A stretch of DNA of 64,000 nt from VRUE01 sp963725085 (GTDB lineage: Bacteria > Actinomycetota > Thermoleophilia > Solirubrobacterales > 70-9): contig CAVRXM010000001.1 of assembly GCA_963725085.1 (NCBI GenBank), forward strand, positions 992,001 to 1,056,000, written 5' to 3'. Made by a program: the position numbers and the translations under genes. Below, piece by piece: positions 32,807 to 42,124 of the stretch (position 1 is its first letter; the number at the start of each line of letters is the position of its first letter). The notes under the pieces were generated by a model. It saw nothing but the letters and a program-made list of their open reading frames with translations, was not told the DNA's origin and searched no databases.

Positions 32807-33348
32807 TTACTCCGCAGCCCGCAGCATGAAAGCGATAGGCGGACATTCTCCGGATTGCGCCTCGCCGGTGGACTCGAAGCCGTATCGCTCGTAGATGGGG
32901 ATGCTGCGTGGATTGGGGTCTCGAGATAGGCCGGTAGATGATCCTCATCCAGGATCCGAAGGCAATTCTCCATCAATTCTCCACCGAGACCCCGTCTCTG
33001 CAGCGCTACATCGACGCCGAACCACGGCAAGTACCAATGAGGAAACCTTGGATGCCCCTTGTCCATCTGGTCGAGCACCGCATAGATGTCATCGTGCTTC
33101 GCGGGTGCGACGCTCTCGCTGAGGACGGCGACTATCGCGTCGCCGTCTGGCTCGGTGCCGGGGGGCAAGAGCGACGGCCGAAGATCGGTCGAGGCTCCAG
33201 ACAGTTTCTTCAGCGAACGCCCTGCCGGCAAATGCTGAAAGGAAGCCGGGGAAATGAGTCAGGTACTCACGAGGCTCCGGATACATCCAGCGCTCGACGG
33301 GATCGGCCGAGAAAGCCAGGAGCGGGTGCCGAGACCCCTGAATGGGTC
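32807..33348 (-). pseudogene. Truncated, frame-broken GNAT acetyltransferase remnant
   Basis: Three minus-strand frames joined give LLAFSADPVERWMYPEPREY, then FPHWYLPWFGVDVALQRRGL and GGELMENCLRILDEDHLPAY (acetyl-CoA region), then IPIYERYGFESTGEAQSGE to a stop at 32807. Shifts lie near 33165 and 32912; the latter needs one missing base. The first 20 or so residues of a normal GNAT are missing, and the remnant stops exactly where the chromosomal alcohol dehydrogenase ends. It looks like the oldest, partly deleted cargo at the far edge of the array. Confidence 0.7.
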
Positions 33349-34498
33349 AAGCCGCGGACAGCGAGGGGTCGATCAGGATCTTCGCGTGCCGCTCGGGATC
33401 GGCGAGGTCGTCGAAGGCCTCGGCGACCCCTTCCAGCCCGACCGTCCCGGTGATCATCGGCCTCGGGTCGACCTTGCCCTCGGCGAGCATGTGAAGGGTG
33501 TCGCGGAACTCGAGCGGCGTGTAGGCGAGGACGAAGCGGAGGTCGATCTCCTTGTTGATCGCCATCGCCGGCCTGAAGGTGTCGGGCCCGACGCAGACGC
33601 CGGCGACGACGACCCGGGAGAAGATCGGGGCGGAGTCGACGATGTGCCCGATCATGCCCGGGATGCCGACGCACTCGAAGATCACGGGCCGCTTGGGCGA
33701 GGCGCCGAGCCGCTCGGCCAGGCGCCAGACGTGCCACCAGCCGAGCGGCAGCCTGCCGAGCTTCTCGCGCGTGTCGATCGCCAGATCGAACGCGTCGGGG
33801 ACACTCGTGAGCCAGCCCGGGTCGGCCTTGGGCCCATAGGGCGTCTCCTCGGCGGCATCGACGACGACATCGGCGCCGCACCGGTGGGCGAGCTCGCGCC
33901 GGCCGGGCGAGAGGTCGGTGGCGACGACGGTTCGCACGCCGGTCGCCTTCAGCATCAGGATCACGCCGAGCCCAACCGGTCCGCAGCCGACCACGACGGC
34001 TACGTCGCGCTTCTTGACCTCTCCGCGCCGCACCGCGTGCAGGGCGACGGCCATCGGCTCGGTAAGCGCGGCAACCGCGGGATCGAGACCGTTCGGCACC
34101 GCCATCGCCAGCGACTCCTGGACGAGGACCTCCTCCGCGTAGGCGCCCGGCGCGTGCAGCGAGAGCCCCGTCGTGTCGGGGCCCTGCGACCCCCGCAGCA
34201 TCGGCAGCGCGACCACGGGAGTCCCGGTAGGGAACTCGGCCCTGCAGCCCGTTCCGTACTCGGCGACGGTGCCACTGAACTCGTGGCCGAAGACCAGCGC
34301 CTGGTCGGAGCGTCCGAAGCGGTCGTAGCCGACCTTCGCGGCGAGGTCGGCCCACTCGTCGATCCCGTGCCGTGCGTGCAGGTCGGACCCGCAGATCCCG
34401 CACCGCACCACCTCGATCCGGACCTGGCCCGGGCCCGGCGCCGGGCGTGGCAGATCCACCGTCTCGAGCTCACCGCGCAGGCAGGTGACCGCCCTCAT
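33347..34498 (-). CDS. Zinc-dependent alcohol dehydrogenase family protein
   Basis: 383 residues of the medium-chain dehydrogenase family. CGICGSDLHARHG has the catalytic-zinc Cys, GHEFSGTVAEYG the catalytic His/Glu region, and VVVGCGPVGLGVILMLKATG the NAD(P)-binding loop. The four-Cys structural-zinc loop is not obvious. Relatives include butanediol, threonine and sorbitol dehydrogenases; the substrate is undetermined. Its ATG overlaps the stop of the upstream YVTN gene (ATGA), so the two are translationally coupled. The 3' end is the right border of the cassette array. Confidence 0.85.
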   Translation of the reverse strand: MRAVTCLRGELETVDLPRPAPGPGQVRIEVVRCGICGSDLHARHGIDEWADLAAKVGYDRFGRSDQALVFGHEFSGTVAEYGTGCRAEFPTGTPVVALPMLRGSQGPDTTGLSLHAPGAYAEEVLVQESLAMAVPNGLDPAVAALTEPMAVALHAVRRGEVKKRDVAVVVGCGPVGLGVILMLKATGVRTVVATDLSPGRRELAHRCGADVVVDAAEETPYGPKADPGWLTSVPDAFDLAIDTREKLGRLPLGWWHVWRLAERLGASPKRPVIFECVGIPGMIGHIVDSAPIFSRVVVAGVCVGPDTFRPAMAINKEIDLRFVLAYTPLEFRDTLHMLAEGKVDPRPMITGTVGLEGVAEAFDDLADPERHAKILIDPSLSAA

Positions 34499-36075
34499 CG
34501 GCGTTTGGCGCCGGCTGTCCCGCCATGACGCCGCGCGGTTCGCAGCAGGAGCTTGACCTTCCTGGTCGCCTGCGTCGAGATGCCACCATCGGGGGTGAAG
34601 AGGAAGTGCGGTGAGACGGTTGCCCGGCCGGTCCTTCGCAGTCTCCTCCTGAACTTTCCCTTGACCTTGATCGGCAGCGGCAGGGTGCTCGCGGAAACCC
34701 TCTTGGCGGCGTGCGGGACCAGGCCCTTGCCGCTCACCTTGAGGGATCCGGGACCGGGAATCGTCAGCGCGAGCTTCGCGGTCCCCCTTTGCCTGTCGTG
34801 CTTCAGCTTGCCGAAGCCCAGCGTGCCAAGGAGAACGCTGGCGATCGCCCCCGCGGAGCCGTTGCAGGTGGCGGTCTGCCCGGTGAAAACGAATTTCGTC
34901 GAGCAGCCCTGATCGTCGGTCGTCGTGAGCCTGGCTGTGAACATCTCGCCCGCCCGGTAGGTGTGGGTCGCGCTCGCGGCGGTGCCGGCGATGCGAGTGC
35001 TGTCGCCGAAGTCCCAGGTGTAGGTGGAGACGGCACCGTCGGGGTCGGTCGAGGCGCTGCCGTCCAGGCTCGCGATGTTGCCCGTCACCGTTCCGGTCAG
35101 ACTCGCCCGGGGTGGCTGGTCGGGAACGAGAGCGGCGCCGATCGGACGTTTGCCGACGGGGATCGACGCGACGGATGTGTTCGTCCTCGTGTCGATCACC
35201 GAGACGTTGTCGGAGTTGAAGTTGGCGACGTAGGCGCGGCTGCCGTCGGGAGTGATCGCCACCTGGTCCGGGTCATCACCGACGGGAATCGATTCGCCAA
35301 CAGTCTGATTGGTCGCGGTGTCGATCACTGAGACGGTCGCCGAGCCGTTGTTCGAGACGTAGACGCGGGAGCCGTCGGGGGTGATCCCCATCAGGCTCGG
35401 CAGTTTTTCGAGCGGAATCGGGAAGCCGACGACGGCGTTCGTCGCGGTGTCGATCACCGAGACGGATTCCGACCCGATATTGGAGACATAGACCCGGGTG
35501 CCGTCCGGGGTGATCGCGATGCCGAAGGGTAAGGTCCCGTCGACGGGGATCGGCGAGCCGACGACGGCGTTCGTCGCCGTGTCGATCACCGAGACGGTGC
35601 CGGCGATCTGATTCGTGACGTAGGCCCGGGAGCCGTCGGGTGTGATCGCGATCCCGCCGGGATATTCGCCCATCGGGATCGGGACCCCGACCACGGAGTC
35701 CGTTGCGGTGTCGATGACGGTGACCGATCCTTCGCTCGAGGAGGCGTTCGAGACATATGCCCGGCGGCCATCCGGGGTGAATGCGACAAATTCGGGGTTG
35801 GTGCTCGTCGTCACGGGGGACCCGACCGTCGCGTTGATCCCCGTGTCGATCACCGAGACCCCGTTAGAGCCGGTGTTCGCCACATATGCCTTCGAGCCGT
35901 TCGGGGCGATCGCGATCCCCCTGGGGCCTTCCCCGACCGTGATCGGCGAGCCGACGACGGCGTTCGTCGCGGTGTCGATCACCGAGACGCTCGAAGCTTC
36001 GCTGTTGCTCACATAGAGGGTCTGTGCCCTCACGTCTGGCGCAGCGACCAACAGGGCCAGGCCGATCCCCAGCAT
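34495..36075 (-). CDS. Secreted YVTN beta-propeller protein with PKD domain and Lys-rich C-terminus
   Basis: 526 residues. The signal peptide is short (LGIGLALLVAAPDVRAQ). About seven 42-residue YVTN repeats follow (VSVIDTATNAVVGSPI, ITPDGSRAYVSN), making a seven-bladed propeller to about residue 330. A PKD-like domain is at about 335-420 (SLDGSASTDPDGAVSTYTW), and the lysine-rich beta domain at about 430-526 (GFGKLKHDRQRGTAKL). It is probably a surface-exposed binding protein. It has the same order as the 57559 gene, a clear paralogue. Coupled by ATGA overlap to the alcohol dehydrogenase, an odd pairing for a secreted protein and a cytosolic enzyme. Confidence 0.85.
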   Translation of the reverse strand: MLGIGLALLVAAPDVRAQTLYVSNSEASSVSVIDTATNAVVGSPITVGEGPRGIAIAPNGSKAYVANTGSNGVSVIDTGINATVGSPVTTSTNPEFVAFTPDGRRAYVSNASSSEGSVTVIDTATDSVVGVPIPMGEYPGGIAITPDGSRAYVTNQIAGTVSVIDTATNAVVGSPIPVDGTLPFGIAITPDGTRVYVSNIGSESVSVIDTATNAVVGFPIPLEKLPSLMGITPDGSRVYVSNNGSATVSVIDTATNQTVGESIPVGDDPDQVAITPDGSRAYVANFNSDNVSVIDTRTNTSVASIPVGKRPIGAALVPDQPPRASLTGTVTGNIASLDGSASTDPDGAVSTYTWDFGDSTRIAGTAASATHTYRAGEMFTARLTTTDDQGCSTKFVFTGQTATCNGSAGAIASVLLGTLGFGKLKHDRQRGTAKLALTIPGPGSLKVSGKGLVPHAAKRVSASTLPLPIKVKGKFRRRLRRTGRATVSPHFLFTPDGGISTQATRKVKLLLRTARRHGGTAGAKRR

Positions 36076-36154
36076 GAGGCTTCGTTTCGATGTCGCCCAG
36101 ACGTGAGTCAGATGCTTCTGAGCCTAGACGACCCGCCCTGGCCCCGATCCCCGT

Positions 36155-36361
36155 TTCTCCTGCGCGGCGCGGGAACTCGGCGGGGCCATCGGCGTGGCGG
36201 TGGTCGGGACGGTGTTCTTCTCGCAGCTGGAAAGCCACACGTTCACCGCCGCCTTCGAGCACACGGCGCTCGTCGTGATCGGGATGTTCCTGGCCACCGC
36301 CCTGCTGTCCCTTGCCCTGCCGCGGACCGCGCTCGCCGAGGAGGAGGTCGCCGACCTCTGA
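36155..36361 (+). pseudogene. C-terminal remnant of a DHA2-type MFS exporter
   Basis: In frame to a TGA at 36359-36361, the sequence RELGGAIGVAVVGTVFFSQL and VIGMFLATALLSLALPRTAL encodes the last two membrane helices of an EmrB/QacA-like 14-helix transporter. No start codon or earlier domain is present. It is isolated between two secreted-protein genes and probably records a deletion. Confidence 0.65.
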
Positions 36362-36430
36362 TGTCGCAGGCGAACGGTCTAATCACAGCCTCCAACCACG
36401 GTCTGCGAAATCGCAGATACCCTAGGTGCA

Positions 36431-37806
36431 ATGCGCCTGGGGATATTTGGGATCGCAAGCGTCATCTTCCTGGCGCTGGCCCCTGCCGCCTACGCCGGGC
36501 AGCGCTACGCGGCGCCGGCCGGGACGGGAACCGAATGCACGCAGGAAAAACCCTGCGAACTCAAAGAAGCCGTAGGTGGAGCGAAAGCCGGCGAAGAGGT
36601 GATCATCACCTCAGGGACGTACGAATTGAAAGCGACGGTCCCCGCTCCTCCCGTCACCAACGTGCAGATCCACGGTGACCTGGCGGCCCGATGCCGAAGA
36701 TCAACGCCGCGTTCGCGGGCCCGGTGTTCTCGCTCACCCAGACGGGGGACAGCCTCAGCTACCTCGATATCGAGGACGACGCGAACGGCGGCATCGGCGC
36801 CATCTGCTTCGGCGCAGGCTGGAAAGGATCAGCGTGCGGGCGGTCGGGCTCGGCGCCACAGGCGCCTTCTCGTATCCCGACTGCGTGGTCCGCAACAGCC
36901 TCTTCCGGGTCGAAGGCTCCGGCTCGATCGGGATCCGTGGAGTGGGAGCGCCCCCGACCTCTTCGAGCTTCCTGCGGAATGTGACCGCAATCGCGTCGGG
37001 TTCCGCTCTCAACAGGCGTGAGCGCCGAATACAACGAACCCGTCGAAGGCAGCTTCACCCTCGATCTGCTGAACTCGATCGCGCAGGGGGACGAACAGGA
37101 CCTCAAGGCGCTCGCAGGTGCAAAAGGCACCGGCAACATCGCCGTCAACCATTCGAACTTCGACACCTCGAAAGCTGAAGGCGAAGCGAAAGTGATCGAC
37201 GGCGGCGGCAACCAGACCGCGCCGGCGCTCTTCGTCGACGCCGAAAGCCGCAACTACCACGAGGCGGCGGGCTCACCGACCATCGACGCCGGCATCGCCG
37301 GCGAACTCGGCCCACTCGACCTCGACGGCAACCCGCGCATCCTCGGCCCCGCTCCCGACCTGGGGGCCTACGAGACCTCGAACCCCGCGACGGTCGCGCC
37401 GGTGGCCCAGCTGCAGTCCCTGAAGCTGTCGCCGACCTCGTTCCGCGCCGCGAAATCAGGCGGCGCCGTGGCCAGCGCCAAGAAGAAGCCGAAGGGACCG
37501 GTTGGGACGACGGTCACCTACTCCCTCTCCCTGGCCGGCAAGGTCGACTTCAGCGTCGAACAGCTCACCACCGGCCGCAAGGTCGGAAAGAAGTGCGTGA
37601 AACAGACTGCGGCGAACAAGGGGAAGAAGAAGTGCGATCTGGCCAAGCCGCTGAAGGGCGGCTTCTCCGAGACCGGGGCCGCCGGGCAGAACCGCTTCAA
37701 GTTCACCGGGCGTCTGGGCAGCAGGGCGTTGAAGCCCGGCCGCTACCGCCTAGCCGGCAGCGCGGGCGGCGTGGTCAAGCGCGCCAGCTTCAAGATCGTC
37801 GGATGA
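36431..37806 (+). CDS. Secreted beta-helix protein; frame-disrupted
   Basis: The ATG at 36431 starts a signal peptide (IFGIASVIFLALAPAAYA). It is followed by CTQEKPCELKEAVGGAKAGE, a beta-helix opening like CSLREA. Frames change near 36690, 36830 and 37010, yet each piece is plausible beta-helix sequence (SLSYLDIEDDANGGIGAICF; CVVRNSLFRVEGSGSIGIRG; GSFTLDLLNSIAQG). The final frame has GSPTIDAG, DLGAYE and a basic beta-rich C-terminal domain to 37806. Joined length is about 458 residues. No domain is missing, so indel errors are more likely than decay. Ligand unknown. Confidence 0.65.
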
Positions 37807-37886
37807 GGAAACGCGCGGGCCGGGGCATGGTCTGCCTGGCAGGCATCGATTCGAGAATCGCCTGGAGCTGCGTTGAATATTGCGGA

Positions 37887-39090
37887 TCAGTCAGCATTCG
37901 AACCCGCATGATCCAGACGCCGTGTCCCTCCTGAGCGGCCCTCTGGCATTGACCTTGCCCAGACGGCGAAAGCCTCGACCGCATCGATGATTGTCTCGAG
38001 GCGCCGAGAGCGAAAGAGGTCGAACCCGTGTTGCGCGGCGGGCAGCTCCGCGTAGACGACCGGGTTGAGCGATGTGGCGCGGAGCCGGTCGACGAAGTGT
38101 CGCGCGTCTTCGACGATGACGAGGGTGTCCTGATCGCCGTGCACGACTAGCCATGGTGGCGCCTTCGAGTTGACGTAAGCGAGTGGTGAGGAGGGTGGCT
38201 CGCCCGAGGCGACGGGTCCGTAGTAGCCGTACAGGGATATGACCCCGGCCACCGAGGTATCCACGCTCTCGAAACCGGGCTGGAAGATCGGATCATTGGG
38301 GCTGAGAGCTGCAAGCGACGCGAGATGGCCGCCTGCGGAACTTCCGGCGAGAAACACGGCGTTCGGGTCGCCCCCGTACTCACGGCCGTGCTCCCGTATC
38401 CATCCGATCACCTTCTTCGCATCGATCAGGGGATCGGGGAATTCCGCTGCCGAATTCAGGCGGTAATTTGCGCTGACGCACACCCAGCCGTGCCTGGCGA
38501 GCCGATACAGCAAGTAGCGCGCTCCGAACCGCTTGCTGCCAATGCGGAAGGCTCCTCCATGCAGATAGATGAGGATTGGGCGGCCCCGACTATTTGAGCG
38601 ATCGCGATAGAGGTCGAGCAGGTTCCCCTGGCCCGCGGGGCCGTAGCGAATGTTCGCGATCCGCTCGATGCCGTGGCGACGGAAGGTGATCGGCGCGAAC
38701 AGGATGTGCACGAGTGAAGGTCGACGGCGGCAGCCGAGCGGCGGGCCCGGCGCCAACCCCGTCGCGCCAGCCGGTCCCCAGGCCCTCGTCCAAGGCGCGC
38801 TCGACCGCCGGGCCGGTCTGCAGCGCCCGCCGGCGGAGAATCACAAGCCCGGCCGATGCGAGGATCGCGAATCCGAGCCCGATCCAGAAGACGAAGCTAA
38901 CGCCGCTTTCGGCGATCGCCAACGCCGTTGAGGCGACCAGGAGGGCAAAGGCGACTGACGGCCAGTTGAGCACCAGGCCGAAGACGCCACTCAGGCGGAA
39001 GGGGCTCGACTGACGCGGGCGGTATCGCGAGACGGCCAGCGACACCAAGGTAGCCAGGAGTCCCGTGGTAGCCAGATAGCCGCTCGGCAT
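37887..39090 (-). CDS. Alpha/beta-hydrolase (HSL-type esterase) with N-terminal membrane anchor; one frameshift
   Basis: The first 125 residues (from 39090) hold three hydrophobic helices (LATTGLLATLVSLAV; VAFALLVASTALAI; FWIGLGFAILASAGLVIL). After a shift near 38720 the hydrolase domain begins at LVHILFAPITFRRHGIE. It has the oxyanion motif YLHGGAF, the nucleophile elbow LAGSSAGGH, Asp in VVHGDQDTLV and His in AAQHGFDLF, a full catalytic set. It should hydrolyse a carboxyl ester at the inner face of the membrane. A separate start for the soluble part is possible (in-frame codons near 38756), but the matching anchor-plus-hydrolase layout favours one gene. Confidence 0.75.
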
Positions 39091-39235
39091 TCGAGGCCCT
39101 CCTACTTCGCTCGACTCCCTCTCCTATGGGCGTCCATGTTGTACCCGCGATTCGGGCGATTGCACACTGCGCGCCTTTCGGGTGCCGTGCGCTGCCAAGG
39201 CCCGCCGATCTGGCTCCCGATTGGCGTCTGTCGCG

Positions 39236-39505
39236 ATGGCTAGGGTGCGTCCCGTGGCTGCGCGATCCAAGACCGCGGGATCCAAGACTGGGCGATCCAA
39301 AAAACGAAAACCCTCTCCTTCCGGCCGCGGCTCGAAAGAGATCCCGTCCACGGCCGAGAGCGCGCGCGAGCAGCTGCGGGAGGGTTTCGAGGAGCTTCGC
39401 GCAAATGTGGGCGAGCAATTCGAGGAGCTTCGCGTGCAGGTGCACGAGGAGTGTCAGCAGCTCTGCGGCGAAATCGACGAGCTGCGTACAGAAGCGGGGC
39501 GGTGA
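39236..39505 (+). CDS. Small basic/coiled-coil protein
   Basis: 89 residues from the ATG at 39236. The first 35 are Lys/Arg/Ser-rich with a repeated (R/G)SK motif. The remainder is a heptad-like coiled coil (EQLREGFEELRANVGEQFEE, then QVHEECQQLCGEIDEL) with two cysteines. No family is recognised. A similar coiled coil opens the next gene (REDFEQLRAEIEDQRAEE), so the two products may interact or derive from duplication. Confidence 0.55.
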   Translation: MARVRPVAARSKTAGSKTGRSKKRKPSPSGRGSKEIPSTAESAREQLREGFEELRANVGEQFEELRVQVHEECQQLCGEIDELRTEAGR

Positions 39506-39618
39506 CGTCCCTTTCAGCGAGACGATCAAGAGGTCCGTCGGCCCATGCGGGAGACGAATTGGTCGTTACCGCTTTTTGCGTCAGAAGCCTGTTTGGGGGC
39601 AAGTTTCCCTGACTTAGG

Positions 39619-40826
39619 ATGCGGCGGGTGAGCGAGCCGCTCGATCCGCGCGATCCCCCTCCCCAACCGGTAGTGGCTCGCCAGAGATCTCGGCAGCGGC
39701 GGAGCGTGCGCGCAAGAAGATGCGAGAGGATTTCGAGCAGCTTCGGGCCGAAATCGAGGATCAGCGCGCCGAGGAGAGCCTCGGTGCCGGCGCAGCCGCC
39801 GGGGCCGGATTTCGCCGCAAGGCGGGCGCGTCACTGGCCGTGTTCGCTCTGACCGCGGCCATCGCCGCCGCAGCGGCAAACTTCGCCCTGAACGGAGGTC
39901 AGTCCTCGAGGGAGAGCAGTATCTCTCTCCCGCCACCGTCGCCCGAGCCGGAAGCCGGCGCGATCACAGCCGACCAGGGAGGCCCGCAGGCCTCATTCCC
40001 GCTCCTCACGGCCATCGCGCCAAGCCTGCAGATCGACGCCCTCGGTTCGAGCGGAGGCCTTCCCAGCCCTGGCTCCTCCTTCACCGGGCCGACGCCGCTC
40101 TTCGTCGTCGGCAGACTGGTGCCGGTGGGAAGCCGGGGCCTACCGGGTGGGGAAGTTGCCGGCGCCAACCCGGTCGGCCGATCTCCAAGGACGACTCCAC
40201 TTCTCCCGGAACCTGAAGCGCCGCAACAGCTCGCCTACGCGCCGCCACCGCCGGCACCGGCTCCGGAAGCCGGGAACGGGGACGGCGGCAAGCCCGGCGA
40301 AAACCCCGGCGAAGGCGGCGGTCCGGGTGGCGGGCCCGGTGACGGTGGGGGACCCGGACATGGCGGCGGCGACTCAGGGGGATCGGACGACGGTGGTGGC
40401 GGCGGCGGGAGCAAAGGTCTCGGCAAAGGCCATATCAAGGGACGCGGGAAAGGTCACGACGGCGGTAGCCCCGGCAAGGGTCACGAAAAGGATCAGGACG
40501 GCGGCGAAATCGCGGAGATGCCTTCTCGCGGCGGCGGCGCCTCCGGGGAATCCAGCGGAGGTGGCGGCGGCGGTGCTGGGAGTGACGATCTCGGCAACGG
40601 CCCCACCAAGGAACACGGAAAGGGCCACGCCGGGAATCCCGGCAAAGGCCACGAAAAGCATCAAGGCGGCGGCGAGGCCCCGGAAGCCGCTCCTCCTCCC
40701 GCGGAAACGCCGGCCGACCCGGGTCCCGTGACCGGGGCCGGATCGAGCCCCGACAATTCCGGCGACGGCGAAAACCCCGGCGCCGGCCACGGCAAGAGCG
40801 GCGCTCCCGGACAGACCAAGAAGTAG
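39619..40826 (+). CDS. Membrane-anchored protein with coiled coil and Gly/Lys/His-rich ectodomain; frameshift at a C-run
   Basis: The ATG at 39619 opens MRRVSEPLDPRD. A one-base slip in the run CCCCCTCCCC (about 39653-39663) joins it to PTGSGSPEISAAAERARKK and the coiled coil REDFEQLRAEIEDQRAEE. A single membrane helix follows (ASLAVFALTAAIAAAAANFAL), then about 300 residues of low-complexity ectodomain: a Ser/Pro/Gly part, then Gly-Asp-rich and repeated K-G-H/G-K-G-H motifs (GKGHDGGSPGKGHEKDQDGG). Such His/Lys/Gly-rich tails may bind polyanions or metals or span the wall; none of this is shown. If the short frame is used, translation would start at 39720. Confidence 0.55.
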
Positions 40827-40828
40827 CA

Positions 40829-40868
40829 CGGTCCCAGGACCTCGCCGATCCTCCGGGCTCCGGGACCG
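40829..40868. terminator. Inverted repeat between convergent genes, possible bidirectional terminator
   Basis: CGGTCCC (40829-40835) and GGGACCG (40862-40868) are perfect complements, with an inner AGGA/TCCT pairing. It lies 3 nt after one stop and 14 nt before the convergent one. No T-run follows, so this is a structural candidate only. Confidence 0.4.
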
Positions 40869-40881
40869 CTGTAACCGAAGG

Positions 40882-41694
40882 TCAGGCGCCGCAGGGCTTG
40901 AGGACGACGATGGTCTCCAGCTTTCTGCCGCCGCCTCGTTTCGCCTTCACGTGGAGTGTGTAGGACTTGCCGAGTTCGACGGCGAGGCGCGAGACCGGCA
41001 CCTTGGCGACGAGTTTCGTTCCCCGAACGACCTTCTGCCAGAAGTGGCCCACGCCTTCCTCGTCGAAGCCGAGTTCCATCGAGGCGGACATTTTCTTCAC
41101 TCCCGGTGCCTTGGTCGAGGCGCGGAGCGTGAAATCGCCGGGAGCGCAGCCTTGGGGCAGGCCCCTCAGCTTGATCGCCTTCGAGCCGCTGATCGAGGGA
41201 GGCGCGCTCGCGGTGATCCGATCCGTCACCTCGTTGTTCGAGTTGTCCTCGTCCTGATAGCCGCCTTCGTATGCGTTGGGGATCAGGGTCACGAAGTGGT
41301 TCATCGATTCGTTCACGGTCACCGTGGCCTTGATCGCTGCGCTCGCGCCGGGCGCGAGGGGCCCCAATTCGCAGACCCAGTTGTAGTAGTAGTAGCCGTA
41401 CGCCGACCCCGAGCTGTCCTTGCAGGTCCCCTGCGAGCTGGACACCGAGGTGTAGGGGTTGTTTGCGCCCTGGCCGTGGCCGCGAAGCGAGGAGAGCTCG
41501 ACGAAGACCGCTTCGTAGGTCTCGGAGCCGCGGTTGGCGACGGCGGCGTCGAAGCTGACGGGCTGACCGACGCCGACGATTCGCGCCGAGGGCGTGGCGC
41601 TGACCGCCAGGTCGATCCTCGCCTGCGCCGCCGCCGGCGTCACCAGGACGAGCAGTGCAACTCCAAGGCCGGCTGCAAATCTGCTCGGGCGCAC
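40882..41694 (-). CDS. Secreted protein with DUF11/CARDB-like beta domain
   Basis: 271 residues from a GTG at 41694, which gives a clean signal peptide (FAAGLGVALLVLVTPAAAQA). Residues about 28-170 look like a DUF11/CARDB-type seven-strand domain (VGVGQPVSFDAAVANRGSET; DNSNNEVTD). The remainder is a second beta domain with two cysteines (LPQGCAPGDFTLR and KPCGA at the end). A notable Tyr cluster (GYYYYNW) sits mid-domain. Probably cell-surface or extracellular; no partner known. Confidence 0.7.
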   Translation of the reverse strand: MRPSRFAAGLGVALLVLVTPAAAQARIDLAVSATPSARIVGVGQPVSFDAAVANRGSETYEAVFVELSSLRGHGQGANNPYTSVSSSQGTCKDSSGSAYGYYYYNWVCELGPLAPGASAAIKATVTVNESMNHFVTLIPNAYEGGYQDEDNSNNEVTDRITASAPPSISGSKAIKLRGLPQGCAPGDFTLRASTKAPGVKKMSASMELGFDEEGVGHFWQKVVRGTKLVAKVPVSRLAVELGKSYTLHVKAKRGGGRKLETIVVLKPCGA

Positions 41695-41770
41695 CGACAG
41701 AGACTGTACGCCCGATCTTCGACCGGTCAACCCGTTCGGGACTAATCTCACCGGTCGCAATGGGGAGAGA

Positions 41771-42118
41771 GTGTTATCGGCAGCCGCCGCCGCGGCGCTC
41801 CTCCTGCTCGTGCCGGGGTTGGCGAGCGGGGCGGAGAGCGAATCGATCGGCAGTTTCGACCAGCCCGTCTACGTCACCTCCGATCCCGAAGACGGCAATC
41901 GGCTGCTCGTCGCCGAGCGCCGCAGGGAGATCGTCGAAGACAGGGGCGGGGTGCAAGCGGTGTGGGGGGACCCGCGCGACCTGGCGCTCTGCTGCGAAGG
42001 AGAACGCGGGCTCCTCTCGATCGCGCCGGCTCCCGACTTCCACGCGAGCGATCGCATCTACGTCGCCTACACGGGAGAGCTGGCGGCAGGCGGCCAGCGA
42101 CTCCGCCGAGGCCGCGGA
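41771..42118 (+). pseudogene. 5' fragment of a PQQ-type sugar (glucose/sorbosone) dehydrogenase
   Basis: From a GTG at 41771 the frame encodes a signal peptide (SAAAAAALLLLVPGLASGAE) and the first propeller blade of the glucose/sorbosone dehydrogenase family: SFDQPVYVTSDPEDGNRLLV, then CEGERGLLSIAPAPDFHASD and RIYVAYTGEL. Family resemblance stops near 42110, directly against the 3' end of the convergent CFA-synthase gene. About 70 percent of a normal protein is missing, so this is a deletion remnant. Confidence 0.7.
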
Positions 42119-42124
42119 CGTACG

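Larger units (their letters stand above)
24995..33345 (+). mobile_element. tRNA-Arg-anchored tandem gene-cassette array (four closed cassettes plus a decayed remnant)
   Basis: From the tRNA-Arg 3' end rightward there are four modules, each ending with a related arm of 131-152 bp and a perfect 47-nt tRNA-Arg 3' half (ends at 26959, 28759, 30288, 32738). Module sizes are 1965, 1800, 1529 and 2450 bp. Cargo: spermidine-synthase-like protein; TrpB2; flavoprotein reductase; ABM protein, integrase remnant, O-methyltransferase and VOC protein. A fifth, decayed stretch (GNAT remnant) abuts the chromosomal alcohol dehydrogenase at about 33345. The layout is what repeated site-specific insertion at one tRNA would leave. 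The right border is inferred, because no closing repeat is seen there. Confidence 0.85.

Noticed and set aside
24995..33345. Classical integron
   Set aside because: No intI-type integrase gene, no attI with promoter, and boundaries are tRNA 3' halves and not attC sites, although the cassette logic is similar.
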